Shown here: positions 35,850-45,067 of the stretch, one piece after another | Layout of the letters: each line of letters starts with the position of its first letter | How positions within the stretch are numbered: the first letter of the stretch is position 1 | Source: Parvimonas sp. oral taxon 110 str. F0139 | GTDB lineage: Bacteria > Bacillota > Clostridia > Tissierellales > Peptoniphilaceae | Reading direction: 5' to 3' | Assembly (NCBI RefSeq): GCF_000214475.1 | Contig: NZ_AFII01000002.1 | Location: forward strand, 789,000-852,999 | Length of the DNA: 64,000 nt | Made by a program: the position numbers and the translations under genes | The notes under the pieces: model-generated | What the model saw: the letters and a program-made list of their open reading frames with translations, nothing else | Told to the model about the DNA's origin: nothing | Database searches by the model: none

Positions 35850-36932
35850 ATGAAAAAAGCTTTAATTTTAACAGCATCTTTTGGTGGTGGACATAATAAA
35901 GCTGCTAATAATATAAGAGAAAAACTTGAACAAAAGGGATTTTATGTAGAAGAAATAGATTTACTAAAAGAAATTTCTGAAAAATTGGATAGTTTACTCG
36001 TTGGAGGATATTTAGGTATTGTAACAAAAACTCCTGAAATTTATGGACTAATATACAAGGGAACTAATATAACTCAATCACAAAATGTTTTTTCAAAACC
36101 AATTTTAAATATGTTGAGTAATAAAATATTACCTATTTTAGAAGAAAAAAACCTAATGTAGTTATAGGTACTCATGTTTTTGCGATTGGAATTATGGAAC
36201 ATATTAAGCAAAAAAATATTATGATGTTCCTTTTATTTCTGTAATTACAGATTTTATTACACATAAGATGTATTTTAGTGACTACGTTGATTATTATATT
36301 GTAGCAAGTGAATTTACAAAAAATAGAATGATTGATGACGGAATAAAACAAGATAAGATTTGTGCTTTTGGAATACCTATAAGTGATAGTTTTAAAGAAA
36401 GACATTATGAAAAGAAAGATGGTTTTAATATTCTAACTATATTTGGAACATTGGGAATGAATGATTTTTCGGAGTATATAATGCCTATATTAGAAATTTC
36501 AAATGATATTAGACTTACTATGGTTTGTGGTAAAAATGAAGAATTAAAAGAAAAACTAGAAAAAAATATAGTTTGTTTATAGATGAAAATAGACTTGAAA
36601 TCTTAGGCTATACAAATGAAATTGCAAGACTAATGGAAGAAAATCAGATTTTAATTACAAAACCTGGTGGACTTACAGTTTCAGAGGCAATAGTTAAAAA
36701 TATACCGCTTATAATTCCTTTCTTTATACCAGGTCACGAAGAAGAAAATAAAAACTTCATTGTTGAAGAAGAAATAGGTGTATATGCAAACGGTATTGAC
36801 GCTGTTGTAAAGGAAGTTAAAAAATTCTATAATAATAGGAGAAGGGTAGAATACATGGCTTTGAATATGAAAGATATAGCAAATGGATTTTCAGTTGATA
36901 AAATTGTAGAATTAGTTGAAAAAATAAGCTAA
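35850..36932 (+). pseudogene. MurG/MGDG-synthase-like glycolipid glycosyltransferase, three frameshifts
   Basis: GTGAGGA precedes ATG 35850. The N-terminal MGDG-synthase domain is clear (ALILTASFGGGHNKAANNIREKL). The frame then breaks at three A7 runs: near 36145-36151 (then PNVVIGTHVFAIGIMEHIKQ), near 36210-36216 (then YYDVPFISVITDFITHKMYF) and near 36560-36566 (then YSLFIDENRLEILGYTNEI). The GT28 C-terminal domain follows, with ITKPGGLTVSEAIVKNIPLIIPF. One A added to each run restores a protein of about 361 residues. It would transfer a sugar to diacylglycerol, as UgtP-type enzymes do, for membrane glycolipid or lipoteichoic acid anchors. Three identical lesions in one gene argue for a technical cause. 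Confidence 0.85.
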
Positions 36933-36937
36933 ATTCA

Positions 36938-36966
36938 TTGACAAAAATGTTTTCTTATAGTATAAT
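36938..36966 (+). promoter_or_regulatory. Strong sigma-A promoter of a small lipoprotein gene
   Basis: TTGACA at 36938-36943 and TATAAT at 36961-36966 match both consensus boxes, with a 17-base spacer. Confidence 0.85.
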
Positions 36967-36999
36967 GCACTATGGATAGAGATTTTTAGGAGGTTTTGT

Positions 37000-37377
37000 A
37001 TGAAAATTAAAAAATATTTAATTTCTGCTATGGCTTTATTTTTAATGGGATCAATGGTTGCTTGTCAATCAAAACCAGCTGAAAACAAGAAAGCCGAACA
37101 AAAAACAGAAGAAAAGAAAGAAGAAAAGAAGGAAATGAAAAAAGCTTCTGAAGAAGAAAAAAATTCAACTATTAAAGCATTAGAAGAACAAAAATCAGTT
37201 GAATTAAAAATTCCAAATTTAAGTGATGCAGACAAAGAAAGTATTGAAAAGAAATACGAAAATCTAATTTCTTCAGTTAAAGAAGACAAAATTGACAAAG
37301 AAGAAGTTATTAAATTAGGAAAAGCTGCTGAAAATTATGTTAAGAATGTAAAAGAATCAGAAGGTGAAAAAAAATAA
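37000..37377 (+). CDS. Small Lys/Glu-rich lipoprotein
   Basis: The 125-residue protein begins with a lipoprotein signal (KKYLISAMALFLMGSMVAC), with Cys22 as the acylated residue. A low-complexity Lys/Glu linker follows (residues 27-55), then a helical stretch (LEEQKSVELKIPNLSDADKESIEKKYE). AGGAGG lies 6 bases before ATG. Its consensus promoter suggests high expression. No family is recognised; it may be an abundant surface lipoprotein. Confidence 0.82.
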   Translation: MKIKKYLISAMALFLMGSMVACQSKPAENKKAEQKTEEKKEEKKEMKKASEEEKNSTIKALEEQKSVELKIPNLSDADKESIEKKYENLISSVKEDKIDKEEVIKLGKAAENYVKNVKESEGEKK

Positions 37378-37389
37378 TTGGATATTTTT

Positions 37390-37418
37390 AATGAGGGTTT
37401 TAAGACCCTCATTTTTTA
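37390..37418 (+). terminator. Terminator after the small lipoprotein gene
   Basis: AATGAGGGTTTTAAGACCCTCATTTTTT folds into a 9-bp stem followed by T. Confidence 0.88.
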
Positions 37419-37813
37419 TTGTGAAAAAACAAATTGTAAATGGGATTTTATATATAATATATGAAGCATAAAATATTCTTAAAAATAATTAATAGTAATT
37501 ATTATTGAAAGTTGTTGGGTATAAATAAGTCATAAGTTTACTTCTTAATATAATTATTTTATTAAATTTAAAATAAAAAGTATAAACACTAATCACAAAT
37601 ATACTATTAGGATGTAAATACCACACTTAAAATTTATAGAGAATAAGCTATGTAAAATTTTTACATAGCTATTTTTTTATTCAAGAGCTATATTATAGAC
37701 AAAGATAAGAAACTATTAAATCGTTGAAAAAACTCATTTACTATGATACAATGATTATGTAAAATATTGAAAAATTATTTTGTATAATTGAAATTTATGG
37801 AGTATTAGTTATT
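37419..37813. other. AT-rich intergenic region with an orphan terminator and a promoter
   Basis: A strong intrinsic terminator (AGCTATGTAAA / TTTACATAGCT plus T7, 37646-37678) has no open frame in front of it. A promoter, TTGAAA 37724-37729 and TACAAT 37747-37752 with a 17-base spacer, serves the ABC transporter gene. The 230 bases before the orphan terminator hold no open frame with a ribosome site; a short non-coding transcript is possible. Confidence 0.55.
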
Positions 37814-39396
37814 ATGAAAAATTAAAGAAAAATATTTATTTTTATTCTATCTTAATTGTAATTTTTAGTATTTTTACAGTTTATTCAAATGCTAATATGC
37901 CAATGGTAATTAAGGAAATTACAGATAGTATTACAGAAAAACAATTTAATAAAATTTTTGGATATTTTGTAAAATATGCACTACTAATAGCCTTAGTATT
38001 GTGTTCTGAATTTATTGGTAAATTGTTGAATGCTAAGTATAGAAGATTATTATATATGAAGCTTAGAAATCTTTTTGTAAGAGGAATTTTATTAAAGGGT
38101 AAAAAGGGAGAAAATCCTCAAGAACTTTATTCTATTTATAATAATGAGATAGAATCTGTTGTAGAAGAATACTATTTAACAATACCACATATTATATTTC
38201 AAGCAGTATCTATTATTTGGTATATGTATTTGCTGTTTTCATTGAATATTCTTGCATCATTTATTATCCTAGGAACTAATATTATATCGATCCTAATTCC
38301 TTATTTTTTTGAAATAGATATGCAAAGAATAAGAGAAAAGAGTATTTTAGGACTAAGACGATTAAATACGGCTTTTTATGATATTGTTGAGGGAATAGGC
38401 ACTATAAAAAGATATTCCGTAGAAAAAAATATAAATAATAAAATGGAATCCATTTCATCCGATGAACAAAAATATGCTTATAGATATAGCATAAAAAATG
38501 CAGTTTTAGAAATTAGCATGGGGGCAATTTCATTTATATCCCAGTTTCTAATTTATTATGTTGTTATCAGTTCAATTATTAGTGGAAAAGAAACTATCGG
38601 AGCTTTTATAGCAATTTTGCAATTATCAGAGTTGTTAATATATCCGATTAATACTATTTCAAGCTATTTGATAACTGTATTTTCTATAAAGAAAGTGAAA
38701 AATGATTTATTTAATACCTTATCCGATTGTGAATTTGAAGAAAATGAGCAAGAGAGAGTTGAGAAAATTGAATTTGAAAATGTAAGTTTCTCTTATAACC
38801 AAAATAAGTTTATAATAGATAATTTTTCAAATGTTTTTGAAAGTGGTAAAAAATACCTTATTAAAGGTCAAAACGGCTCCGGAAAGAGTACGATTTTGAA
38901 ATTACTGTTCGGGGAGCTTGAAAATTATAGTGGAAATATAAAGATAAATGGTAAAAATATAAAGAATTATCCAGATATTTCAAAAAATCTTGTCTATGTT
39001 GAACAAAATTCTTTTCTATTTAATGAAAATATAGTTTCAAATATAACTCTATTTAAAAATATTGAGGATAATTTGATTTATGATATTTTAAATAAAGTGA
39101 ATCTAGATAAAAAGCTTATAGAAAATAGAAATGAAAATTTAAATGAATTAAATCTTTCAATTTCGGGGGGCGAAAAACAAAAAATTATAATTGCTAGAGC
39201 TTTACTTAGAAATAGTAATTTTTTGGTATTTGATGAAGCTATGAGCAATATTGATAAAAATTCAATTTCAATAATTGAAAAAATGATTTTAAGTGATGAA
39301 AGCTTAGGTTTTATTAATATATCTCACAATTATTCAGAAGAAAATGAAAAAATGTATGACTATATTTTAGAATTTACAGGAGAAAAATTAATATAA
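37814..39396 (+). pseudogene. ABC exporter (fused membrane and ATPase domains), frameshift at codon 3
   Basis: ATG 37814 begins KKLKKNIYFYSILIVIFSIFTVYSN if one A is added to the A5 run at 37816-37821; otherwise a stop appears after three codons. The rest is intact. It has six membrane helices (residues about 10-270) and then an ATPase with Walker A KGQNGSGKSTILK, signature LSISGGEKQKIIIARAL, Walker B FLVFDEAMSNID and H-loop NISHNY. It is a half-size exporter of the peptide/bacteriocin or lipid type and would act as a homodimer, unless paired with another subunit elsewhere. No substrate gene lies beside it. Confidence 0.85.
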
Positions 39397-39423
39397 TAAA
39401 AAATTGTTAGTAAAAATTACATT

Positions 39424-39454
39424 CCCGATACTTATGTGTCGGGTTATCTTTTTT
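39424..39454 (+). terminator. Terminator after the ABC exporter
   Basis: CCCGATAC-TTAT-GTGTCGGG (one wobble) is followed by TTATCTTTTTT. Confidence 0.8.
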
Positions 39455-39479
39455 ATAGGATATTTTTTAGTGAGAAAAT

Positions 39480-39509
39480 TTTACAATAATATAGTAAGTG
39501 TGTTATAAT
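39480..39509 (+). promoter_or_regulatory. Putative promoter upstream of prfA
   Basis: TTTACA at 39480-39485 and TATAAT at 39504-39509 have an 18-base spacer. Transcription would begin inside the 5' arm of the hairpin that follows. Confidence 0.55.
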
Positions 39510-39626
39510 ATAAGTAGCTTTGCGCCTAATGGCAAAGCTACTTATATTTCATCATAACTACCATAAAAAAAGTATCATAAAGGAGTTATGATATAATTAA
39601 TAGCTTTATGCCTGTTTATAAAGCTA
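39510..39626 (+). ncRNA. Tandem covarying hairpins in the prfA leader
   Basis: Hairpin 1 (39510-39545) has a 14-bp perfect stem containing TAGCTTTGC / GCAAAGCTA around an 8-nt loop, GCCTAATG. Hairpin 2 (39601-39626) has TAGCTTTAT / ATAAAGCTA around an 8-nt loop, GCCTGTTT. The two stems share sequence but differ at two consecutive pairs (GC to AT), which keeps pairing. Between them lies TATCATAA-AGGAG-TTATGATA (39573-39593), a third perfect hairpin. Neither outer hairpin is followed by T, so they are not terminators. Each follows a TATAAT-like box closely. It is probably a structured leader or a small RNA; the family is not recognised. Confidence 0.5.
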
Positions 39627-39697
39627 CATATTATAAATAAAAATAAATTGTTAAGATAAATTAAAGTTAATTGTTATTAAAAAAGGAGAGATATACT

Positions 39698-40768
39698 TTG
39701 TTTGATAAATTAGAACTATTAGTTGAAAAATTCGAGGAGCTTGAAAAGAAAATTATAGATCCTGAAATTATGAAAGATATGAATGTTTGGCAAAAACTTG
39801 CTAAAGAACATGGCGATATGAAGCCTATTGTTGAAAAATATAGAGAATATTCAAAACATAAAAAAGAACTTGAAGAAAATAAAGAGATGTTAAAGGAAAG
39901 CTTGGACGATGAAATGAAAGAACTTGTTAAAGAAGAAATTTCAGAGCTTGAAGATAGTATTGAAAAGGAAGAACAAGATCTTAAAATTTTGTTATTGCCA
40001 AAAGACCCTAATGATGAAAAGAATGTATTTATGGAAGTAAGAGCTGGTACAGGTGGAGATGAAGCGGGACTTTTCGCAGAAGATCTTCTTAGAATGTATA
40101 GAATGTTCGCAGATAAACAAAAATGGAAAACAGAAATAATGAGTATTTCTGAACAAGGAGTTGGAGGAATTAAAGAAGTTGTTTTCTTAGTTAAAGGTCA
40201 TGGAGCATATTCAAAATTGAAATATGAAAGTGGCGTTCATAGAGTTCAACGTGTTCCTGCTACAGAATCAAGTGGAAGAATTCATACTTCTGCTGCAACT
40301 GTTGCAGTTTTACCAGAAGTTGAAGATGTTGATGTTGTAATAAATCAAAATGACCTTAGAATTGATGTTTATAGAGCTAGTGGTAATGGTGGACAATGTG
40401 TAAATACAACTGACTCTGCTGTAAGAATTACTCATATTCCTACAGGAGTTGTTGTTACTTGTCAAGATGAAAAATCACAACTTAAAAATAAAGAAAAGGC
40501 AATGAAAATTTTGAAATCAAGACTTTATGAAAAGTATCAAGAAGAACAAAATAAGGATATTGCTGATGCAAGAAAATCGCAAATAGGGTCAGGAGATAGA
40601 TCTGAAAGAATAAGAACTTATAATTTTCCACAAGGAAGAGTTACAGACCATAGAATAAATATGACTATTTATCAATTGGATAGTTTCTTAAATGGAGATA
40701 TTTCTGATATGATTGATGCTCTTATCACAAGCGATCAGGCTAAAAAAATGTTAGCAATTGCGGAGTAG
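39698..40768 (+). CDS. prfA: Peptide chain release factor 1
   Basis: RF1 recognises UAA and UAG and triggers peptide release. The start is TTG 39698, seven bases after AAAGGAGAG, giving [18 protein letters not shown], the family N-terminus; 356 residues is the usual length. The anticodon-like PxT region lies in [21 protein letters not shown], and the catalytic GGQ is in [19 protein letters not shown]. The usual hemK/prmC partner gene is not adjacent; a C39-like protein gene follows after 3 bases. Confidence 0.97.
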   Translation: MFDKLELLVEKFEELEKKIIDPEIMKDMNVWQKLAKEHGDMKPIVEKYREYSKHKKELEENKEMLKESLDDEMKELVKEEISELEDSIEKEEQDLKILLLPKDPNDEKNVFMEVRAGTGGDEAGLFAEDLLRMYRMFADKQKWKTEIMSISEQGVGGIKEVVFLVKGHGAYSKLKYESGVHRVQRVPATESSGRIHTSAATVAVLPEVEDVDVVINQNDLRIDVYRASGNGGQCVNTTDSAVRITHIPTGVVVTCQDEKSQLKNKEKAMKILKSRLYEKYQEEQNKDIADARKSQIGSGDRSERIRTYNFPQGRVTDHRINMTIYQLDSFLNGDISDMIDALITSDQAKKMLAIAE

Positions 40769-40771
40769 ATT

Positions 40772-41677
40772 ATGAATTTAAATTTACAAAATAAATTTAC
40801 TAAATTTGGTGTTTATCTTGTATTATATGTATTTGGGATTTTTGTGTTTTTCAATTTTGTTTTTGCAAAAAAAGAAGATGAAGTTTTAGTTAATACAGTA
40901 AAAGAGATTGAAACTAATACAAAGACTTTAAATGCTAATGGAATTGATGTGTCTAAACTTTCAACAAAAGTTAATACTGGTGAAAAGGGAAGCATTTTAA
41001 CAGAACAAACTGTTATGGAAGGACTTACTAATAGTGAAGATTCAGATATTCAAGAAATTTTAAAAAGTAAGGATAAACTAACTTATCCATATCTAGCTTT
41101 ACTTTATAGAAATCCATCTGCAAAACTTTTTATAAAAGATAAACTTGAAAATAGAACAGTGGATAATTTTACTGGAGAAAGTGTTGATTTTAAAAGAGAT
41201 ATTCCGTATTATTTACAATGGGATAGACGTTGGGGACAAAAGAAATATACTGATGACAATATTGCCATAAATGGTTGTGGACCAACTTCGATGGCGATGG
41301 TTGTTGCGGGGCTTCTAAAAGATAATTCGATAACTCCTGTGGAATTGGCAAAGTATGAAGAATATGCTGAAGGTTCAGGAACAGGTTGGAAATATTTTAC
41401 AGAAGTTCCAAAAAAATATGGATTAAAAGTTAAAGACTTGGAAACTGATGAAGAAGTTTTTAAAAAGGAGTTGAAAAGTGGAAGACCAATAATTGCAAAT
41501 GTAGGGCCTGGAGATTTTTCTTCAATAGGACATTATATTGTTTTAGTTAGTGTTGATGAAGATGGTATGTTCATAATAAACGACCCAAATAGTCCTACAA
41601 ACACAAGTGAAAAGTGGAGTTATGAGAGATTAAAATCTCAGATGAAAAATGCTTGGTCTTTTACTAAAGGAGAATAG
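40772..41677 (+). CDS. Membrane-anchored C39-like cysteine peptidase
   Basis: The 301 residues begin with a membrane anchor (FGVYLVLYVFGIFVFFNFVFA, residues 12-32) and an extracellular spacer. A C39-like domain follows at about residues 145-300. It has the catalytic Cys in INGCGPTSMAMV, the His in GHYIVLVSV and the Asp/Asn in FIINDPNSP. An aromatic YYLQWDRRWGQ opens the domain, as in the Peptidase_C39_2 family. Substrates of such surface enzymes are unknown; peptidoglycan or peptide cleavage is inferred. It is co-transcribed with prfA. Confidence 0.85.
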   Translation: MNLNLQNKFTKFGVYLVLYVFGIFVFFNFVFAKKEDEVLVNTVKEIETNTKTLNANGIDVSKLSTKVNTGEKGSILTEQTVMEGLTNSEDSDIQEILKSKDKLTYPYLALLYRNPSAKLFIKDKLENRTVDNFTGESVDFKRDIPYYLQWDRRWGQKKYTDDNIAINGCGPTSMAMVVAGLLKDNSITPVELAKYEEYAEGSGTGWKYFTEVPKKYGLKVKDLETDEEVFKKELKSGRPIIANVGPGDFSSIGHYIVLVSVDEDGMFIINDPNSPTNTSEKWSYERLKSQMKNAWSFTKGE

Positions 41678-41679
41678 TT

Positions 41680-42450
41680 TTGAATTTTTTAGAAAGAATA
41701 ATAAATTTTTTAGTTTATTTTTTTAGATCAGAACCTGAGGGCTATGACATTGAAAAATTTGGGTTTACTCATATTATACTAATGTTAATTGCCTTTTTGG
41801 GTGCAATTTTAATTTATAAATATAGAGATAAAATTAAAAATAGTAATAAAAATATTTTAAAAATTTTGGTTATAGTATTATTATTTCAACAAATAATACT
41901 ATATACTTGGTATATATTTAGTGGTGCATTTTCTATAGAGACAAGTTTACCTCTATATGATTGTAGAGTTGCAATTATATGCTTGATATATGGTGTGTTT
42001 TTTAATAATGATAAATCCAAAAGAATTGGTATATATCTAGGATTTGTTGGTTCTATTGTAGCTCTTATAACACCAGAGTTAGACAGATTTATATTTCCAC
42101 ATTATACTTGGATAAGTTTCTTCGTTGGACATACTTTGTTACTTTGGATAAGTTGTTATATATTCTTTGTAGAAGAAATAGAAATTTCATTTAAAAAATA
42201 TACAGAAGTTTTTGTTTTTACAAATATCTTGCATATTGCAGTTATTATTTTTAATAGTTTTACTAAATGTAATTATGCATTTTTATCAAAGCCACCAATT
42301 TTTACGGATGTGGCGGATAGATTGCATCCTATAACTTACATAGCAATTATGATGTTGGTGTTAAATTTTGGTTTATATCTTGTACATTCATATTTTATGA
42401 AATCAAGAGATGGTAAATTTAAAATAATAAACAGAAAAATTGAAAATTAG
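41680..42450 (+). CDS. YwaF/TIGR02206-like integral membrane protein
   Basis: The 256 residues have six to seven membrane helices and start at TTG 41680, after AAGGAGAAT at the end of the C39 gene. The pattern FGFTHIILMLIAFLGAILIYKYRDKIK, then LPLYDCRVAIICLIYGVFF and FVGHTLLLWISCYIFFVEE resembles the YwaF family (related to TMEM164 of animals). The conserved H of FFVGHTLLLW and C of YDCR are present. The function in bacteria is unknown. Confidence 0.8.
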   Translation: MNFLERIINFLVYFFRSEPEGYDIEKFGFTHIILMLIAFLGAILIYKYRDKIKNSNKNILKILVIVLLFQQIILYTWYIFSGAFSIETSLPLYDCRVAIICLIYGVFFNNDKSKRIGIYLGFVGSIVALITPELDRFIFPHYTWISFFVGHTLLLWISCYIFFVEEIEISFKKYTEVFVFTNILHIAVIIFNSFTKCNYAFLSKPPIFTDVADRLHPITYIAIMMLVLNFGLYLVHSYFMKSRDGKFKIINRKIEN

Positions 42451-42498
42451 ATGTTTATTGATTATTGTTCAGATAATTTAAAATATAATATTAATTTT

Positions 42499-42530
42499 AA
42501 AAAAGTGATTTGTTTTCAAATCACTTTTTT
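42499..42530 (+). terminator. Terminator of the prfA operon
   Basis: AAAAAAGTGATTTG and CAAATCACTTTTTT form a near-perfect stem with T6. Confidence 0.88.
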
Positions 42531-42619
42531 AATGAAAAATAATTCTTGAATTATGAAAAAATCTCATTTTATGGTATACTATAAGGTGATATTTATATTA
42601 TAAAGAAGGGGTTTTAATT

Positions 42620-43693
42620 ATGAAAAATTTATATTTGTTATATGGAGGAAAGAGTGCAGAACATGAAATTTCAGTTTTAACTGCAAAGTCCGTTATAAAT
42701 AATTTAGATAGAAAGAAATATAAGATATTTCCTATTTATGTAGATAAATGTGGAAGATGGAATTACTTAGGAGAAAATACTAATAATATTGAAAATGAAA
42801 AAGAGTTGGTTGTAGAAGGGAGCGGAAATGTTGCGGACTCTATTTCAAGTTTTTTTGTAAATGATTTTGTAAATGAAAATGCTATTTTCTTCCCTGCGAT
42901 GCACGGAACATTTTCAGAAGACGGAACTATTCAAGGTTTCTTTGATATAATGGATCTTACATATGTGGGAAATAATGTTTTATCCTCTGCTGTTTGCATG
43001 GATAAGGGAACTGCAAATGATGTTTTTGCAGGTAATGGTATTTTACAACCTGAATATTACTTAGTTACAAAGTATGAGTTTGATAAAAATAAAGATTTGC
43101 AAATAAAAAATATTCTTGAAAGAATCGGTGAGGTTTCTTTCGTGAAGCCTTGTAATGCTGGCTCAAGTGTTGGAGTTACAAAGGTAACTAAAAAAGAAGA
43201 GATTGAACCTGCTCTTATTGAAGCTTTTAAATATGATAATAGAGTTTTAGTTGAAGAGGCTGTTATTGGAGATGAACTTCAAGTTTTAGTAATGGGAAAT
43301 AATATTTTAAAAGCTAGTTTACCTGGTGGGGTTAAAGTTACTAGAGAATTTTTTGATTATGAAGCAAAATATTTGGATGAAACAACAGACCACATTATAC
43401 CTTGGGATTTAACTGAAGAAGAAATTAAAGAAATTCAATCAGTAGCAAAGAGAGCTTATGCAGTTACAAATTGTAAGGGCTTTGCTAGAGTTGATATTTT
43501 TGTAAGAGATAGCGATAGAAAAATGTTAGTTAATGAAATTAATACAATTCCTGGAATGACTGCTGTATCTATGGCGCCTGCAATGTATATGAAAACTTTT
43601 GGGAAGACTTATAGCGACTTTTTAGATGAGTTGATTGAACTTGCCGTTGAGAATAAAAAAGAAAAAGATTCTTTGACTACAAATAGGGGGTAA
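42620..43693 (+). CDS. ddl: D-alanine--D-alanine ligase
   Basis: This ATP-grasp enzyme joins two D-Ala for the peptidoglycan pentapeptide. The 357 residues show GGKSAEHEISVLTAKSV at the start, HGTFSEDGTIQGFFDI, then KPCNAGSSVGVTKV and EINTIPGMTAVSMAPAM, the active-site blocks. EINTIPGMT is the usual form of Ddl, with no sign of the D-Lac/D-Ser change. AAGGGGT precedes ATG. It is first in ddl-murF-M20-M16, each gene 1-8 bases after the previous one. A TGGTATACT extended -10 at about 42573 is a likely promoter. Confidence 0.97.
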   Translation: MKNLYLLYGGKSAEHEISVLTAKSVINNLDRKKYKIFPIYVDKCGRWNYLGENTNNIENEKELVVEGSGNVADSISSFFVNDFVNENAIFFPAMHGTFSEDGTIQGFFDIMDLTYVGNNVLSSAVCMDKGTANDVFAGNGILQPEYYLVTKYEFDKNKDLQIKNILERIGEVSFVKPCNAGSSVGVTKVTKKEEIEPALIEAFKYDNRVLVEEAVIGDELQVLVMGNNILKASLPGGVKVTREFFDYEAKYLDETTDHIIPWDLTEEEIKEIQSVAKRAYAVTNCKGFARVDIFVRDSDRKMLVNEINTIPGMTAVSMAPAMYMKTFGKTYSDFLDELIELAVENKKEKDSLTTNRG

Positions 43694-43695
43694 TT

Positions 43696-45066
43696 ATGTT
43701 AAAAGCAACTTTGGAGACAATTGCTAAAATAGTAGGTGGAAATTTGGTTACTACAAGTATGAAAGATAATGTTGTAGAGGGAGTTTCTACAGATACTCGT
43801 GATATTCAAGTTCACAATTTATTTATTCCGCTTGTAGGAGAAAAGTTTGATGGACATAATTTTGCTTTTGATGCTATTCAAAAGGGAGCAGTTGCTACTT
43901 TATGGGATAAAAAGCATCCTACTCCTTATCTTGATGCTGGAATTATTGTTGTTGATGATACATTACAAGCATATCAAAAACTCGCAAGCAGTTATTTAAA
44001 AGCGACAGGAGCAAAGGTTATTGGAATAACAGGCTCAAATGGTAAAACAGGTACAAAGGATATTTTAGCTGCAATTTTAAAAGAAAAATATAGAGTTCAT
44101 AAGACTGCAAAAAATTTTAATAATGATATTGGTGTTCCTAAAACTATTATGGAAATGGACTTAGATGATGAAGCCGTTGTTCTAGAGATGGGAATGGATC
44201 ATTTTGGAGATATTAAAACTCTTACAAATATTGCAAAACCTGATATAGCAGTTATCACAAATATTGGTGATAGCCACTTACAAGAACTTAAAACTAAAGA
44301 GAATATTGCAAGAGCAAAGTTTGAAATTTTAGAAGGATTAAAGCCTGACGGAATTTTTATTTATAACAATGATGATGATATTTTAAGGGAAGTAATAAAA
44401 GAATATACAATTCATCAAAAGATTATAAAAATAGGGACAAGAGAAGATTCTGATGTGATTATAAGACCTATTCGTTCTGATGAAGAGGGAAGTAGTTTTT
44501 CAATCGGAGAGTATGCTTATAGCATTCCATTTATTGGAAAACATCAAATCTACAATGTTTCAGTAGCAATTACAATAGCAGGGCTTATGGGAATGAGTTA
44601 TGAAGATATTGTAAGAGGTCTATCAAAAGTAAAGCTTACTGGAATGAGAATGGAACTAATGCATTTGTCTAATTTTGATATTCTAAATGACTGTTATAAG
44701 TCAAATCCTCAGAGTTTAACTTCCTGTATTGAAACTGTTTATACTATGAAAGGTTATAAAAATAAGATTTTAATTCTTTCTGATATGTTGGAACTTGGAG
44801 AGGATGAGAGAAGATTACATTTTTCCATTGGTGAAAAAATAGATAGAGATAAGATTGACTATGTAATATGTATTGGATATTTAGCTAAGGAAATTTACAA
44901 TGGTGCAAACAGAAACTTCAATGTAAACAATCTTTTCTATTTTGAAACTAATGGAGAAGTCGTAAATAAAGTTAAAGAACTCATTTCAGAAAATACTTTA
45001 ATTATGGTAAAGGGAAGTAGAGGAATGAAACTAGAAAATATTATTGAAATGTTAAAGGAGATTTAA
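43696..45066 (+). CDS. murF: UDP-N-acetylmuramoyl-tripeptide--D-alanyl-D-alanine ligase
   Basis: MurF adds the D-Ala-D-Ala made by the preceding Ddl to the UDP-MurNAc-tripeptide. The 456 residues have the uracil-binding N-terminus (VEGVSTDTRDIQVHNLFIPLVG), the ATP loop GITGSNGKTGTKD, the NNDIGVPKT motif, EMGMDHFGDI and the C-terminal ILSDMLELG. The order ddl-murF is common in Firmicutes and fits successive steps. Confidence 0.97.
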   Translation: MLKATLETIAKIVGGNLVTTSMKDNVVEGVSTDTRDIQVHNLFIPLVGEKFDGHNFAFDAIQKGAVATLWDKKHPTPYLDAGIIVVDDTLQAYQKLASSYLKATGAKVIGITGSNGKTGTKDILAAILKEKYRVHKTAKNFNNDIGVPKTIMEMDLDDEAVVLEMGMDHFGDIKTLTNIAKPDIAVITNIGDSHLQELKTKENIARAKFEILEGLKPDGIFIYNNDDDILREVIKEYTIHQKIIKIGTREDSDVIIRPIRSDEEGSSFSIGEYAYSIPFIGKHQIYNVSVAITIAGLMGMSYEDIVRGLSKVKLTGMRMELMHLSNFDILNDCYKSNPQSLTSCIETVYTMKGYKNKILILSDMLELGEDERRLHFSIGEKIDRDKIDYVICIGYLAKEIYNGANRNFNVNNLFYFETNGEVVNKVKELISENTLIMVKGSRGMKLENIIEMLKEI

Positions 45067-45067
45067 T

